Notes: generated by a model not told the origin, from the letters alone. Numbered from the stretch's first letter, positions 1 through 8,729 are shown. The stretch is 64,000 bases of DNA from Streptomyces sp. NBC_01775 (GCF_035917675.1 NZ_CP109104.1:6882001-6946000), one strand, 5' to 3'. Numbers and translations: made by a program.

Positions 1-159
1 GTCGGTGCGCCGCCGTACGCCCTGGTGCACCCCGGTGTGCCGACCCGCCGGCGAGCGTACGGAGCTGTCCGCGCGCCGGAAGTTTCCGTCAGCGCGCCGA
101 AAGCGTCGTCAGGGCGTCGTCGGCGCCATCGGCGCGCCCTCGCGTCCCGTCCGTGGATC

Positions 160-1305
160 TCAGGTGGCGTCCACGGCGCCCCGGCCGCCGTCCGAGGGTC
201 CCGCCGCCGTGTTCTCCGCTGCCGCGCCGTCCCCGCTCCCGTCGTCGTCCTTGTCCGCCTCCCGGACGGGCAGTTCGGCGGCCAGCGCCGCCGCCGCACG
301 CACCAGCGGGAGCGCCAGCAGCGCCCCGGTGCCGCCACCCACCGCGATGCCCTGGTCGAGCAGCGGGTCGACGGCCATCCGGTCCAGCGCCTTGGCCTGC
401 GCGGGCTCGCCTGTGCTCTGCCCCGCCAGCCACCAGTCCGGCGCCCGGAACGCGACCCGCTGGCCCACCAGCGCGCACGCCGCCGAGACCACCCCGTCCA
501 GGATGACCGGCGTGTGCCGCACGGCCGACTGGAGCAAGAAGCCCGTCGTCGCGGTCAGGTCGGCGCCGCCCACGGTCGCCAGCAGCTGGAGCTGGTCGCC
601 CAGCACCGGCCTGGCCCTGCGCAGCCCGTCCCGGATCGCGGCGCACTTGCGCATCCACGTCAGGTCGTCGATGCCGCCCCCGCCGCGCCCGGTCACCACC
701 GAGGCGTCCGTGCCGCACAGCGCGGCGATCAGCGTCCCGGCCGCCGTGGTGCCGCCCACGCTCAGGTCGCCGAGCACCACCAGGTCCGTGCCCGCGTCGG
801 CCTCCTCGTCGGCGACGGCCATTCCCGCGCGGAACGCCTCCTCGGCCTCCTCGGGCGTGAGCGCGTCCTCGATGTCCAGCCGGCCCGAGGAGCGGCGCAC
901 CCGGTGCCGGGTCACCTCGGCGGGCAGCTCGCCCGGGTCGCAGTCCAGCGCCATGTCCACCACGCGCACCGGCACCTCGAAGCGCCGCGCGAGCACGGCG
1001 GCGGGCGAGGCGCCCTCCAGTGTCTCCCGCACCAGTTCGACGGCGGTGCCCCCGGCGTGGGTGGAGACGCCCAGCCCGGCCACACCGTGGTCGCCCGCGA
1101 ACACCACCAGCCGGGGAGCGGTCACCGGCCGCACCGGCACCTGGGCCTGCGCCGAGCCGAGCCACTCGCCCAACTCGTCCAGCCGCCCCAGCGCTTGCGG
1201 GGGCAGCCCGGTCAGCGTCCGGCGCTCCTCGGCCTCCTGGCGCAAACCGCCGTGGGGTCGCTCGATGAGGTCGGAGAAGTCGTCCAGGTCCAGGCGCTCA
1301 CTCAT
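160..1305 (-). CDS. cobT: Nicotinate-nucleotide-dimethylbenzimidazole phosphoribosyltransferase
   Basis: The enzyme makes alpha-ribazole phosphate from nicotinate mononucleotide and dimethylbenzimidazole, for the lower ligand of cobalamin. The 381-residue product shows the family blocks 'VVFAGDHGVAG' near residue 70, 'GDLSVGGTTAAGT' near 180 and 'GRGGGGIDD' near 205. It ends in a low-complexity Asp/Gly/Ala tail. In the C-terminal block the usual 'GEGTGA' reads 'GGGTGA', so Gly324 sits where the family's catalytic Glu normally is. The gene lies just downstream of the cobU fusion on the same strand, 86 nt apart, which fits a small cobalamin operon. The family assignment is firm; activity is open because of the Glu change. 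Confidence 0.93.
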   Translation of the reverse strand: MSERLDLDDFSDLIERPHGGLRQEAEERRTLTGLPPQALGRLDELGEWLGSAQAQVPVRPVTAPRLVVFAGDHGVAGLGVSTHAGGTAVELVRETLEGASPAAVLARRFEVPVRVVDMALDCDPGELPAEVTRHRVRRSSGRLDIEDALTPEEAEEAFRAGMAVADEEADAGTDLVVLGDLSVGGTTAAGTLIAALCGTDASVVTGRGGGGIDDLTWMRKCAAIRDGLRRARPVLGDQLQLLATVGGADLTATTGFLLQSAVRHTPVILDGVVSAACALVGQRVAFRAPDWWLAGQSTGEPAQAKALDRMAVDPLLDQGIAVGGGTGALLALPLVRAAAALAAELPVREADKDDDGSGDGAAAENTAAGPSDGGRGAVDAT

Positions 1306-1391
1306 GGTGGCTGAGCGTACGTGACGCCCCGGCGGCCTTCATCACCCCCGGTGCCGGCCCGCCGTCGCCCGGCGCCCCCGGGCAGGAGCGC

Positions 1392-2597
1392 TCAGCGCAG
1401 CGGGGTGGCGATGCCCCCGACGGTGAGCAGCACGTGCTCGCACTCGGCGGCGAACGCGGCGTTGAGACGGCCCAGTTCGTCGCGGAAGCGCCGCCCGGCG
1501 GGGGTGGCGGGCACCACCCCGGAGCCCACCTCGTTGCTGACGGCCACGATCCGCCGCCGCGTGCCCCGTACCGCCTCCGTCAGCGCGCCGACCCGCTCCT
1601 TCAGCCGGTCCGCGCCGCCCTTGGTCCACAGCGTGTCGTCCCACGCCTCGACCTCGTCCATCACGTGTGTCAGCCACAGCGACAGACAGTCGATCAGCAG
1701 CGGCGGCCCGTCCGCCGCCAGCAGCGGCACCAGGTCGCACGTCTCCTCGGTGCGCCAGGACGCCGGGCGCCGGTCGCGGTGCTCGGCCACCCGGTCGCCC
1801 CACTCCGGGTCCCCGTCGCGGCTGCCGCTGGTGGCCACGTACACCACGCCGGGGAACGCCGCCAGCCGCCGCTCCGCCTCCACCGACTTGCCCGAGCGCG
1901 CCCCGCCCAGCACGAGGGTGCGGCGCGGGACGTCGGGGACCGCGTGGTAGGCGCCGACGCTGAGCGTCGTGCCGTCCGGCACCGCGCGGGCCCCGGCGGC
2001 GGCCAGCCGGCGGTGCAGCTCGGGGCCCGGTACGCCGTCGTGCCCGAGGTGGACGGCCAGCACGTCCGTGGCCGGGCCGACGGAGCCCGCCGCGCGCAGC
2101 CGGGCCAGCGCGTCCGGCCGCCCGAGGACGTCCAGCAGCACCATGTCGTACGACGGGATGTGCCGGCCCGTCTCCCCGGCCCCGGCCAGTGCCGTGCCCG
2201 GCGGCAGGTACAGCAGCCGCTCCCCGCCGGGCCCGGTCACCTGGTAGCCGGTGCCCGGCGAGTCCAGTGCCATGGCCCGCACCCGGTGCCCGCTGATGAG
2301 CGCCAGCTCCTGCCGGTCCGGGACCCGCACGGGCGCGGGCAGCCCGACGGGGACCTCCAGCGCGGGTCCGTCGTGCGGGTGGGAGAGCAGCACCTGGCGT
2401 ACGCCGCTGAGCGACTGCCCGGCCCGCGCGGCGGCGAAGGCGGGCCCCGGGGTCAGGTCGAGCAGCAGGGTGCCGTCGACCAGCAGCGCCGTGGCGGCCC
2501 GCGCCTCCGCGCCGGTCGCGGCGGCGCAGCGCGCGCAGGGGCAGTCGGGCCGGGGGAGTCCGGCGGGCTCGCCGGTGCCGAGCAGAGTGAGTTCCAC
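1392..2597 (-). CDS. cobU: Adenosylcobinamide kinase/guanylyltransferase with N-terminal MBL-like domain
   Basis: The C-terminal half is a CobU-type bifunctional enzyme that phosphorylates adenosylcobinamide and transfers GMP to it. It has the P-loop 'GGARSGKS' at residues 231-238, the downstream 'AEHRDRRP' histidine region and 'VSNEVGSGVVP' near 355. The first 220 residues ('MELTLLGTGEPAGLPRPDCP', a 'SHPHDGPAL' block) look like a degraded metallo-beta-lactamase fold. In them the usual HxHxDH metal motif is reduced to HPHD. Fusions of this type occur in streptomycetes. ATG 2597 is chosen because it begins the MBL-like strand. It lies upstream of cobT on the same strand. Confidence 0.9.
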   Translation of the reverse strand: MELTLLGTGEPAGLPRPDCPCARCAAATGAEARAATALLVDGTLLLDLTPGPAFAAARAGQSLSGVRQVLLSHPHDGPALEVPVGLPAPVRVPDRQELALISGHRVRAMALDSPGTGYQVTGPGGERLLYLPPGTALAGAGETGRHIPSYDMVLLDVLGRPDALARLRAAGSVGPATDVLAVHLGHDGVPGPELHRRLAAAGARAVPDGTTLSVGAYHAVPDVPRRTLVLGGARSGKSVEAERRLAAFPGVVYVATSGSRDGDPEWGDRVAEHRDRRPASWRTEETCDLVPLLAADGPPLLIDCLSLWLTHVMDEVEAWDDTLWTKGGADRLKERVGALTEAVRGTRRRIVAVSNEVGSGVVPATPAGRRFRDELGRLNAAFAAECEHVLLTVGGIATPLR

Positions 2598-2742
2598 CTC
2601 ACGATCGTCTCGCGACCCGCCGCCGCGTGCGCACAGGGGACTGAAGCGGGCGCGGGGAAGTCAGGTGCGGTTCGGGAGCGCCCCGAAGGGGTGCGGGACC
2701 GTGTCACATGCGGCTCCGCCGCGATGGGGGAACGACAAGTCC

Positions 2743-2780
2743 GGGGGCACCTCCCTGCTCGAAGAGCTCGGGGGAGCTCC
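2743..2780. repeat. REP-like repeat starting GGGGGCACC
   Basis: A short imperfect palindromic unit starts GGGGGCACCTCCC and closes with CGGGGGAG. The same design occurs three times at 18101-18305. It sits in the gap between cobU and the next rightward gene and has no coding frame. Confidence 0.55.
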
Positions 2781-2853
2781 CGCAGACGGCGTACCGGACT
2801 TCCAGCGGAGCGCTTAGGCTTCCGGGAGCAACCGGCGATCTCGGGAGGCACTG

Positions 2854-3108
2854 ATGGCGTGGACGTGGCGGTTCGAGAAGTCCGACGGCTCGGAGACGGA
2901 ACCGGCGGTCCAGCCCGAGGAGTTCCCCACTCAGGGGGACGCGGAGTCGTGGATCGGCGAGGTGTGGAAGGAACTGCTGGACGGAGGCGCCGATCAGGTG
3001 ACCCTCCTGGAGGACGCCACCACCGTCTACGGCCCCATGAGCCTGCACGCCGAGACCTCGGGCGGCGAGGAGACGGAGGTCGCCGAGGGCACGGGCGCCG
3101 TCGACTGA
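2854..3108 (+). CDS. Small conserved hypothetical protein
   Basis: This 84-residue acidic protein has a good ribosome binding site (GGGAGG) 5 nt before the ATG. Tryptophans are frequent near the N-terminus ('MAWTWRFEKSDG', 'SWIGEVWKELLDGGADQ'). There is no signal peptide, membrane segment or catalytic motif. It looks like the short cytoplasmic hypothetical proteins common in streptomycetes. I cannot give a function. It stands alone, with repeat-rich intergenic DNA on both sides. Confidence 0.75.
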   Translation: MAWTWRFEKSDGSETEPAVQPEEFPTQGDAESWIGEVWKELLDGGADQVTLLEDATTVYGPMSLHAETSGGEETEVAEGTGAVD

Positions 3109-3120
3109 GCCCCGGGCCGT

Positions 3121-3171
3121 CAGTCGCGCGTCTGTGAGCCGCGCGCTCCGGCAGCCGCGCGTCTGTGAGCC
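3121..3171. repeat. Degenerate direct repeat, period 31
   Basis: Two 20-nt copies at 3121-3140 and 3152-3171 differ at one base (CAGTCGCGCGTCTGTGAGCC against CAGCC...). More decayed 'GTCAGCCG' copies continue to about 3245. The 3109-3379 gap otherwise shows no gene. Confidence 0.6.
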
Positions 3172-3379
3172 GGCCCGGTCCGGCGGCCCGCGGTGGTCCG
3201 TCAGCCGCCCGCTCTGTCAGCTCCGCGGGTCCGTCAGCCGTACGGGTCCCGTGGGGCCAGTGTCTCCCGTACCCTGGTTTGTCCGGCTTTCAACTCCCGT
3301 TTCCCCTCCGTACGTTGGGCGGGGAACGCCGCCCGACGCGGTGCGGAAAACGTCGCGCGGGCCGATACGCTCGGTTCCC

Positions 3380-3817
3380 ATGAACGTACGTGGCGCGGTA
3401 TTCGTGGTCCTGCGCGGCCCGGCGGGCAAGCGGGACGAGACTCTGGCGACGATGCGGAAGGCGGGGATCTTCGCCGAGAGGTCGGTACGCGGCCCCGATG
3501 TCATCGAAGCCTTCTTCTACGGCGGTGAGGAGCGCCCCAGCCCCCGGTTCATGGACGCCTGCGCCGCCCATGTGACCAAGGCGGCGCTCGGCACGGACTT
3601 CGCCGTGGAGGAGACAGGCACCATCAGCAGCGGCGCCGCCTCCCGCCGCCTCGCCTACAACCGGCGTACGGGGGAATGGCTGGGCGCCTTCATCGACACC
3701 GAGGCCCCCGAAGAGGCCCGCACGCGGACACTGGCCCACCTCGCGCAGGAGCGGGGCATCGAGGTGGCCGACATAGAGCTCCGCGAGCCCCCCGAGTTCC
3801 AGATCCCCGCCAGCTGA
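3380..3817 (+). CDS. Hypothetical protein, 145 aa
   Basis: ATG 3380 starts 'MNVRGAVFVVLRGPAGKRD'. The frame stays open upstream to 3134, but that part is repeat-derived and does not look coding. The product has alternating strand and helix patterns ('DVIEAFFYGGEE', 'RTRTLAHLAQERGIEVADI') and no membrane segment. I do not recognise the family. A perfect terminator hairpin follows 13 nt after the stop, and the next gene converges on it. Confidence 0.7.
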   Translation: MNVRGAVFVVLRGPAGKRDETLATMRKAGIFAERSVRGPDVIEAFFYGGEERPSPRFMDACAAHVTKAALGTDFAVEETGTISSGAASRRLAYNRRTGEWLGAFIDTEAPEEARTRTLAHLAQERGIEVADIELREPPEFQIPAS

Positions 3818-3830
3818 CCGGATCGGCCAC

Positions 3831-3863
3831 CCGGGTGCGCGGCTGCCCCAGCCGCGCACCCGG
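3831..3863. terminator. Bidirectional hairpin terminator
   Basis: A perfect 15-bp stem (CCGGGTGCGCGGCTG and its complement) closes on a CCC loop. It lies between the convergent genes ending at 3817 and 3952. There is no U-tract, as is usual in high-GC actinobacteria. Confidence 0.8.
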
Positions 3864-3951
3864 ACACCCGTCACACGTCACCCGTCAGACCGGCGACGGC
3901 CGTATGAGCCGCGCCCCCGTCACGGGTGAGGCGCGCCCCGTCGCAGCCGTG

Positions 3952-4902
3952 TCAGCCGCGCACCCCGCACAGGTGCAGCGAGGCCGCCACCGCGCGGTAG
4001 GGGTCCGTGCGCCCGGCCCGCTCCTCGGCGTCCGACCGGGCCGCCGGGATCTCCGCGGCCACGGAGGCCTCCGTGCCGTCGGGCACCTCGGCGGGTCCCC
4101 CGGCGCCGGACGGTTCGTCCGACGAGAAGACCCCCACGCCGTACCACTGCACCAGCGGCACTCCGATGCGCGTCAGGAACGACGTCAGCGACTCCAGCCG
4201 CAAGAAGCGGTCCTGCTGGTCCTGCCCCTCGGCCCCCTCGGCGGCCGGTCCGGTCAGGGACTCCAGCGCGCCCTCCCAGTCTCCGGCCAGCCCGGGGCGC
4301 ATCGCCCGCGCCGTCACGTTCGGGATCACCAGCGAGAGCAGCCCGCCCGCGTCCAGGACCCGGGCGAGCCCGGCCAGCGTGCTGTCGGGATCGCGGGCCT
4401 GGTCCAGGACGTCGTGGCACAGCACCACGTCGAACGTGCCGGGAAGAAAGTGTGCCCCTGTGTCCTGGCCGCTCCCCGGCACGACCCGGAACCGCTCGCG
4501 TATGCCCTCCGGCTGCCGCTCCAGCGAGCCCCGCACGTGGGCGAGCAGCGTCGGGTCGGACTCCAGGCCGGTGACCTGGTGTCCCGCGCGGAGGAGCCGC
4601 AGGGCCTGGTTGCCCTCGCCCAGTCCGATGTCGAGCACCCGGAGCCGCCGCCCCACCTCGAAGTGAGCGGCGATCCGCTCATCGAGCTGCCGGGCGACCA
4701 GCTCCTGCCGGATCAGGGCTTCTCGCCGCGTGCGACCTGCGGCTTGGGCAGGCGCATCCGGCGCATCTGGAGGGTCCGCATCAGTGCGTAGGCGACGGCG
4801 CCGCGCCTGGGCTCGTCGGGGTAGCGCTCCCGGATCCGCCTCTTGAGACGTACGGTCACGCCGACCGAGTCCACGATGATCAGCACGATCACCACGAGCC
4901 AC
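3952..4902 (-). CDS. Class I SAM-dependent methyltransferase
   Basis: The core has methyltransferase motif I 'VLDIGLGEGNQALRLL', an acidic strand-2 end 'VTGLESD', 'FDVVLCHDVLDQARDP' and 'GLLSLVIPN', giving a Rossmann SAM-binding fold of unknown substrate. The start is doubtful. GTG 4902 is the only canonical start upstream of the core, but it overlaps the preceding gene by 190 nt and adds an Arg/Asp-rich stretch that looks like antisense composition. A CTG at 4716, overlapping the upstream TGA with GGCGAGAAG ahead of it, or GTG near 4656, are alternatives. It is probably cotranscribed with the DUF3043 gene. Confidence 0.8.
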   Translation of the reverse strand: MARGDRADHRGLGRRDRTSQEADPGALPRRAQARRRRLRTDADPPDAPDAPAQAAGRTRREALIRQELVARQLDERIAAHFEVGRRLRVLDIGLGEGNQALRLLRAGHQVTGLESDPTLLAHVRGSLERQPEGIRERFRVVPGSGQDTGAHFLPGTFDVVLCHDVLDQARDPDSTLAGLARVLDAGGLLSLVIPNVTARAMRPGLAGDWEGALESLTGPAAEGAEGQDQQDRFLRLESLTSFLTRIGVPLVQWYGVGVFSSDEPSGAGGPAEVPDGTEASVAAEIPAARSDAEERAGRTDPYRAVAASLHLCGVRG

Positions 4903-5309
4903 AGCAGCAGCGAGATGTTCTTGAGCTGGAGCGAGGGGAGCATGCTCAGCACGAGGATGACCACGGCCATGGGCAGGAAGAACTCCGCCACGCTGAATCG
5001 CGCGTCCACGAAATCCCGCGCCAGGCGCCGTACCGGGCCCTTGTCGCGGGCAGGCAGATAGCGCTCATCGCCGCTGGCCAGCGCTTCGCGCTGCTTCGCC
5101 ATGTCGGCACGCCTGGCCTCCCGCTGACGCTTGACGGCGTCCTTGCGGTTCATCGGCGTCGAGGCGACGGAGCGCCGTGGCCCCCGGGCCTCGCTGCGCT
5201 TGGGGGTGGGGCGGCCCTTGGGTGCCTCAGGGTCGCGGGGCTGTTTGGTCTCGGCCGCGCTCACCTGGGGTGACGCGGCATGACCTTCTTTCGAACGGCT
5301 TCGGAACAC
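4713..5309 (-). CDS. DUF3043-type membrane protein
   Basis: This 198-residue protein has a charged, Pro/Lys/Arg-rich cytoplasmic N-terminus ('NRKDAVKRQREARRADMAKQ'). Two hydrophobic segments follow near residues 113-130 ('FFLPMAVVILVLSMLPS') and 133-155 ('ISLLLWLVVIVLIIVDSVG'), then a basic tail. That layout matches the actinobacterial DUF3043 family; its function is unknown. The GTG start at 5309 is the most upstream in frame; internal ATGs are possible. The downstream methyltransferase overlaps its stop. Confidence 0.8.
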   Translation of the reverse strand: MFRSRSKEGHAASPQVSAAETKQPRDPEAPKGRPTPKRSEARGPRRSVASTPMNRKDAVKRQREARRADMAKQREALASGDERYLPARDKGPVRRLARDFVDARFSVAEFFLPMAVVILVLSMLPSLQLKNISLLLWLVVIVLIIVDSVGVTVRLKRRIRERYPDEPRRGAVAYALMRTLQMRRMRLPKPQVARGEKP

Positions 5310-5473
5310 TCTTCAAGAGTACGGTGTGGTCAGGAGTGGGCCCCAGTCCCTGGGGGCACGATCCCGCAACACCGGTCCTCACTGCTGAGCGCCGCCTACT
5401 CCCTGCGCCGGAGAGGTCACGCTCCTGATCGTCCTACAGGAGGAGCGTATCCACGCTTGAACGGTGCGGTAAT

Positions 5474-5501
5474 GGAACAAGGCCCCGTACTCTGGGGTCT
5501 G
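5474..5501 (+). promoter_or_regulatory. Candidate ECF-type promoter of pspA
   Basis: GGAAC at 5474-5478 is followed by GTCTGTA at 5497-5503, resembling the GGAAC/GTC layout of envelope-stress ECF sigma factor promoters. The spacer is 18 nt, one or two longer than usual. It lies 50 nt upstream of the pspA start in the divergent 5310-5550 gap. Confidence 0.3.
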
Positions 5502-5550
5502 TATATGTGCCGAGGGCTTGAGTCCGTTACGAAGGGGGCGCGCGAGGCCC

Positions 5551-6360
5551 ATGAGCGGTGTCATGAAGCGTATGGGGATGATCTTCCGCGCGAAGGCCAA
5601 CAAGGCCCTGGACCGGGCTGAGGACCCGCGCGAAACGCTTGACTACTCCTACCAGAAGCAACTGGAACTGCTTCAGAAAGTGCGCCGGGGTGTGGCCGAC
5701 GTCGCCACCTCCCGTAAGCGTCTGGAGCTACAGATGACCCAGCTCCAGGGGCAGTCCACCAAGCTGGAGGACCAGGGCAAGAAGGCCCTCGCCCTCGGCC
5801 GTGAGGACCTGGCCCGGGAGGCGCTCTCCCGCAGGGCGGCCCTCCAGCAGCAGGTCACCGATCTGGAAGGGCAGCATCAGACGCTCCAGGGCGAGGAGGA
5901 GAAGCTGACCCTCGCGGCACAGCGCCTCCAGGCCAAGGTGGACGCCTTCCGCACGAAGAAGGAGACCATCAAGGCCACCTACACCGCGGCCCAGGCCCAG
6001 ACCCGGATCGGCGAGGCGTTCTCCGGCATCTCCGAGGAGATGGGCGACGTCGGCATGGCCATCCAGCGGGCCGAGGACAAGACGGCACAGCTCCAGGCCC
6101 GCTCCGGCGCGATCGACGAGCTGCTCGCCTCCGGCGCGCTGGACGACCAGTCCGGCATGGCCAAGGACGACATCACCGCCGAGCTGGACCGCCTCTCCGG
6201 CGGCACGGACGTGGAGCTGGAGCTCCAGCGGATGAAGGCGGAGCTGGCAGGCGGCCCCTCCGGCGGCCAGCAGGCCATCGAGGGCGGCGACCAGCAGGGC
6301 CAGACGGGCCAGTCGGGAGCACAGCAGCCGCAGGACACGCCTAAGTTCAGCAAGGAGTGA
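5551..6360 (+). CDS. pspA: Phage shock protein A, PspA/IM30 family
   Basis: PspA is a peripheral inner-membrane protein that oligomerises to stabilise damaged membranes. The 269-residue product begins '[20 protein letters not shown]', with the amphipathic helix and '[15 protein letters not shown]' signature. Long coiled coils follow (about residues 35-150 and 180-225), then a Gln/Gly-rich tail. ATG 5551 is preferred over TTG 5518 because the family starts here. The pspAA gene follows after 26 nt. Regulation by envelope stress is inferred from the family and the possible ECF promoter. Confidence 0.93.
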   Translation: MSGVMKRMGMIFRAKANKALDRAEDPRETLDYSYQKQLELLQKVRRGVADVATSRKRLELQMTQLQGQSTKLEDQGKKALALGREDLAREALSRRAALQQQVTDLEGQHQTLQGEEEKLTLAAQRLQAKVDAFRTKKETIKATYTAAQAQTRIGEAFSGISEEMGDVGMAIQRAEDKTAQLQARSGAIDELLASGALDDQSGMAKDDITAELDRLSGGTDVELELQRMKAELAGGPSGGQQAIEGGDQQGQTGQSGAQQPQDTPKFSKE

Positions 6361-6386
6361 TCCGCGAGCCCGCGAAGGAGACCGGC

Positions 6387-6665
6387 ATGATCGTAAGGAT
6401 CATGGGTGAAGGCCAGGTGAAGCTGGACGACAGCCACTTCGCCGAGCTGAACAAGCTGGATGACGAGCTGCTCGCCGAGATGGAGAGCGGTGACGAGGCG
6501 GGCTTCCGCCGCACGCTCGGCGCCCTGCTGGACGCGGTGCGCCGGCTGGGCTCTCCCCTTCCCGACGACGCCCTCGAACCTTCCGAGCTGATCCTTCCCG
6601 CACCCGAGGCGTCCCTCGAAGAGGTGCGGGAGATGCTCACCGACGAAGGACTCATTCCGGGTTAG
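6387..6665 (+). CDS. pspAA: PspA-associated protein PspAA
   Basis: This 92-residue protein starts 'MIVRIMGEGQVKLDDSHFAE', the PspAA signature, and ends 'EVREMLTDEGLIPG'. ATG 6387 has GAAGGAGACC in front. A GTG at 6357 overlapping the pspA stop would add ten unrelated residues. PspAA proteins accompany PspA in actinobacteria and are thought to work with it at the membrane; the biochemical role is not known. It is the second gene of a two-gene operon that ends in a strong terminator. Confidence 0.88.
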   Translation: MIVRIMGEGQVKLDDSHFAELNKLDDELLAEMESGDEAGFRRTLGALLDAVRRLGSPLPDDALEPSELILPAPEASLEEVREMLTDEGLIPG

Positions 6666-6674
6666 ACCCTTGTG

Positions 6675-6719
6675 CCGCTTCTCCGGGGGCCGGGCCTCGC
6701 CGGGCCCCCGGAGAAGCGG
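6675..6719 (+). terminator. Strong hairpin terminator after pspAA
   Basis: A perfect 17-bp stem begins CCGCTTCTCCGGGGGCC and encloses an 11-nt GC-rich loop that can itself pair. It starts 9 nt after the pspAA stop and separates that operon from the histidine kinase gene. Confidence 0.85.
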
Positions 6720-6753
6720 GACAGCGGCAGATTTCAAGAGAGCCGGGCATACG

Positions 6754-8046
6754 GTGCCTGCTGTGACACTCCGCGAGATCCGCGAGCGACTCCGCGCACA
6801 TCCCCACGCAGTCGACGTTCTGCTCGCCATGGGCACGTTCGGCTGCATCCTCCTCAGCGCCGCCACCGAGCCGCACGGGCCCAACGCCTCCCCCCACTTC
6901 GCCGAGCGCGGGATCAACGGCCAGACGGTGCTGCTGGCCGCGCTCGCCTGCGGGGTGCTGACGCTGCGCCGCCGGGCACCGCTGCCGGTGCTGATGCTCA
7001 CCAGCCTGATCTCGGTCATCGCCCTCGTCGTCGACACCGGCACGGCCGCCAACTCCGGCCGCCAGACCACCCTCGTCTTCGCCGCGGTCATCGCGCTCTA
7101 CACCTTCACCAACACCACGGGCCGCACCACCGGCTGGCGCGTCGGCGCCACCACCGTCGTGGTGCTCACCGGCGCCGGCATGCTCTTCGGGGCCCGTCCC
7201 TGGTACGCGCAGGAGAACCTCGGCATCCTCGCCTGGACGGGGCTGGCCGCCGCCGTCGGCGAGGCCGTGCGCAACAGACGGGCCTTCGTCGCCGCCATAC
7301 GCGAGCGCGCCGAGCGGGCCGAGCGCACCCGCGAGGAGGAGGCCAGGCGGCGCGTCGCCGAGGAGCGGATGCGCATCGCCCGCGAGCTCCACGACGTGGT
7401 CGCCCACCACATCGCGCTGGTCAACGTCCAGGCCGGCGTCGCCTCGCACGTCATGGACCAGCGCCCTGACCAGGCCAAACAAGCCCTCGCTCATGTGCGC
7501 GAGGCCAGCAGGCACGCGCTGGGGGAGCTACAGACCACCGTCGGGCTGCTGCGCCAGTCCGGGGAGAGCGCCGCGCCCACCGAACCTGCCCCCGGGCTCG
7601 CCGTGCTGGACGACCTCGTGGCCGGCTTCCGCCGGGCCGGGCTGTCCGTTGACCTGTCCGCGCCTCCGCCCGGCGAGGACGGGCAGAAGCTGTCCTCGGC
7701 CGTGGACCTGACCGCCTACCGCGTCGTCCAGGAGGCGCTCACCAACGTCCAGAAGCACGTGGGCAGCGGGGCGCACGCCGAGGTCGGCATCGGCCGGGCG
7801 GACGGCGCCCTGGAGATCACCGTCGTCGACGACGGAGCCGGGCACGCGGCCCAGGGCGGCGACGACACGGGCGATCCCGAGCCGGGCGAGCCCGGGGCGG
7901 GGGGCCACGGGCTGGTCGGCATGCGCGAGCGGGCCGCGGCCCTGCACGGCGAGTGCGAGACCGGACCGCTGCCCGGTGGCGGCTTCCGGGTCCACGTACG
8001 GTTGCCGCTGGAGACCGCAGCGCGCCGTGAGGAGACCCCCGCATGA
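6754..8046 (+). CDS. NarL-family sensor histidine kinase
   Basis: The N-terminal third carries about four to five membrane segments (for example near residues 18-38, 55-70, 80-95 and 120-140), so any signal would be sensed in or near the membrane. The HisKA_3 dimerisation block 'MRIARELHDVVAHHIALV' holds the phosphoacceptor His. The HATPase has 'AYRVVQEALTNVQKH', 'VVDDGAG' and 'GHGLVGMRERAAALHG'. GTG 6754 or 6763 fits best; sequence upstream is the pspAA terminator. The response regulator overlaps its stop as ATGA. Confidence 0.92.
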   Translation: MPAVTLREIRERLRAHPHAVDVLLAMGTFGCILLSAATEPHGPNASPHFAERGINGQTVLLAALACGVLTLRRRAPLPVLMLTSLISVIALVVDTGTAANSGRQTTLVFAAVIALYTFTNTTGRTTGWRVGATTVVVLTGAGMLFGARPWYAQENLGILAWTGLAAAVGEAVRNRRAFVAAIRERAERAERTREEEARRRVAEERMRIARELHDVVAHHIALVNVQAGVASHVMDQRPDQAKQALAHVREASRHALGELQTTVGLLRQSGESAAPTEPAPGLAVLDDLVAGFRRAGLSVDLSAPPPGEDGQKLSSAVDLTAYRVVQEALTNVQKHVGSGAHAEVGIGRADGALEITVVDDGAGHAAQGGDDTGDPEPGEPGAGGHGLVGMRERAAALHGECETGPLPGGGFRVHVRLPLETAARREETPA

Positions 8047-8729
8047 TCCGTGTCGTACTCGCCGACGACCAGGCGCTGTTGCGCAGCGCGTTCCGGGTGC
8101 TGGTCGACTCCGAGCCCGACATGGAGGTCGTCGGCGAGGCGGCCGACGGGGCGGAGGCGGTCGCGGTGGTGCGCGAACTCGGCGCCGATGTGGTGCTGAT
8201 GGACATCCGCATGCCCGGCACCGACGGCCTCGCCGCGACCCGCGCCATCAGCGCCGACCCCGCGCTCGACCACGTCAAGGTCGTCATCCTCACCACCTTC
8301 GAGGTCGACGACTACGTCGTCGGCTCGCTGCGCGCCGGGGCCTCCGGCTTCCTCGGCAAGGGCGCAGAGCCGGGCGAACTGCTCTCCGCGATCCGCACGG
8401 CCGCCAAGGGTGAGGCACTGCTGTCGCCGGTGGCGACCAAGGGCCTCATCGCCCGGTTCCTCGCCCAAGGTGGCCCCGACGGGTACGACGGCACGGACGG
8501 GGCCGGGGCCGCCCGTCTCAACGCGCTGACCGGCCGGGAGCGCGAGGTGCTCGCGCAGGTCGGCGCCGGTCTGTCCAACGACGAGATAGCCGAGCGCCTC
8601 GACGTCAGCCCGCTGACGATCAAGACGCACGTCAACCGCACCATGTCCAAGCTCGGCGCCCGCGACCGGGCCCAGTTGGTCGTGGCGGCGTACGAGAGCG
8701 GGCTCGTGCGGCCCTCGGGTGGAGGCTGA
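8043..8729 (+). CDS. LuxR/NarL-family response regulator
   Basis: The receiver domain (residues 1-120) has the acidic pair 'LADDQ', phosphoacceptor Asp in 'VVLMDIRMPGTDG' and 'LTTFEVDDY'. The usual Lys lies in 'ASGFLGKGAEPGEL'. A C-terminal LuxR helix-turn-helix follows: 'LTGREREVLAQVGAGLSNDE' then 'VSPLTIKTHVNRTMSKLG'. It is translationally coupled to the kinase by ATGA overlap. The RND transporter 160 nt downstream is a plausible target, which is inference from position. Confidence 0.95.
   Translation: MIRVVLADDQALLRSAFRVLVDSEPDMEVVGEAADGAEAVAVVRELGADVVLMDIRMPGTDGLAATRAISADPALDHVKVVILTTFEVDDYVVGSLRAGASGFLGKGAEPGELLSAIRTAAKGEALLSPVATKGLIARFLAQGGPDGYDGTDGAGAARLNALTGREREVLAQVGAGLSNDEIAERLDVSPLTIKTHVNRTMSKLGARDRAQLVVAAYESGLVRPSGGG

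Noticed and set aside
1..159. Start of a cobS gene downstream of cobT
   Set aside because: No frame with CobS-like hydrophobic sequence is visible before the window edge; frames contain stops or Arg-rich shadows. Nothing is recognised here.
5518..5550. TTG start adding 11 residues to PspA
   Set aside because: The PspA family begins at 'MSGVMKRM' and the extra residues are not conserved-looking.
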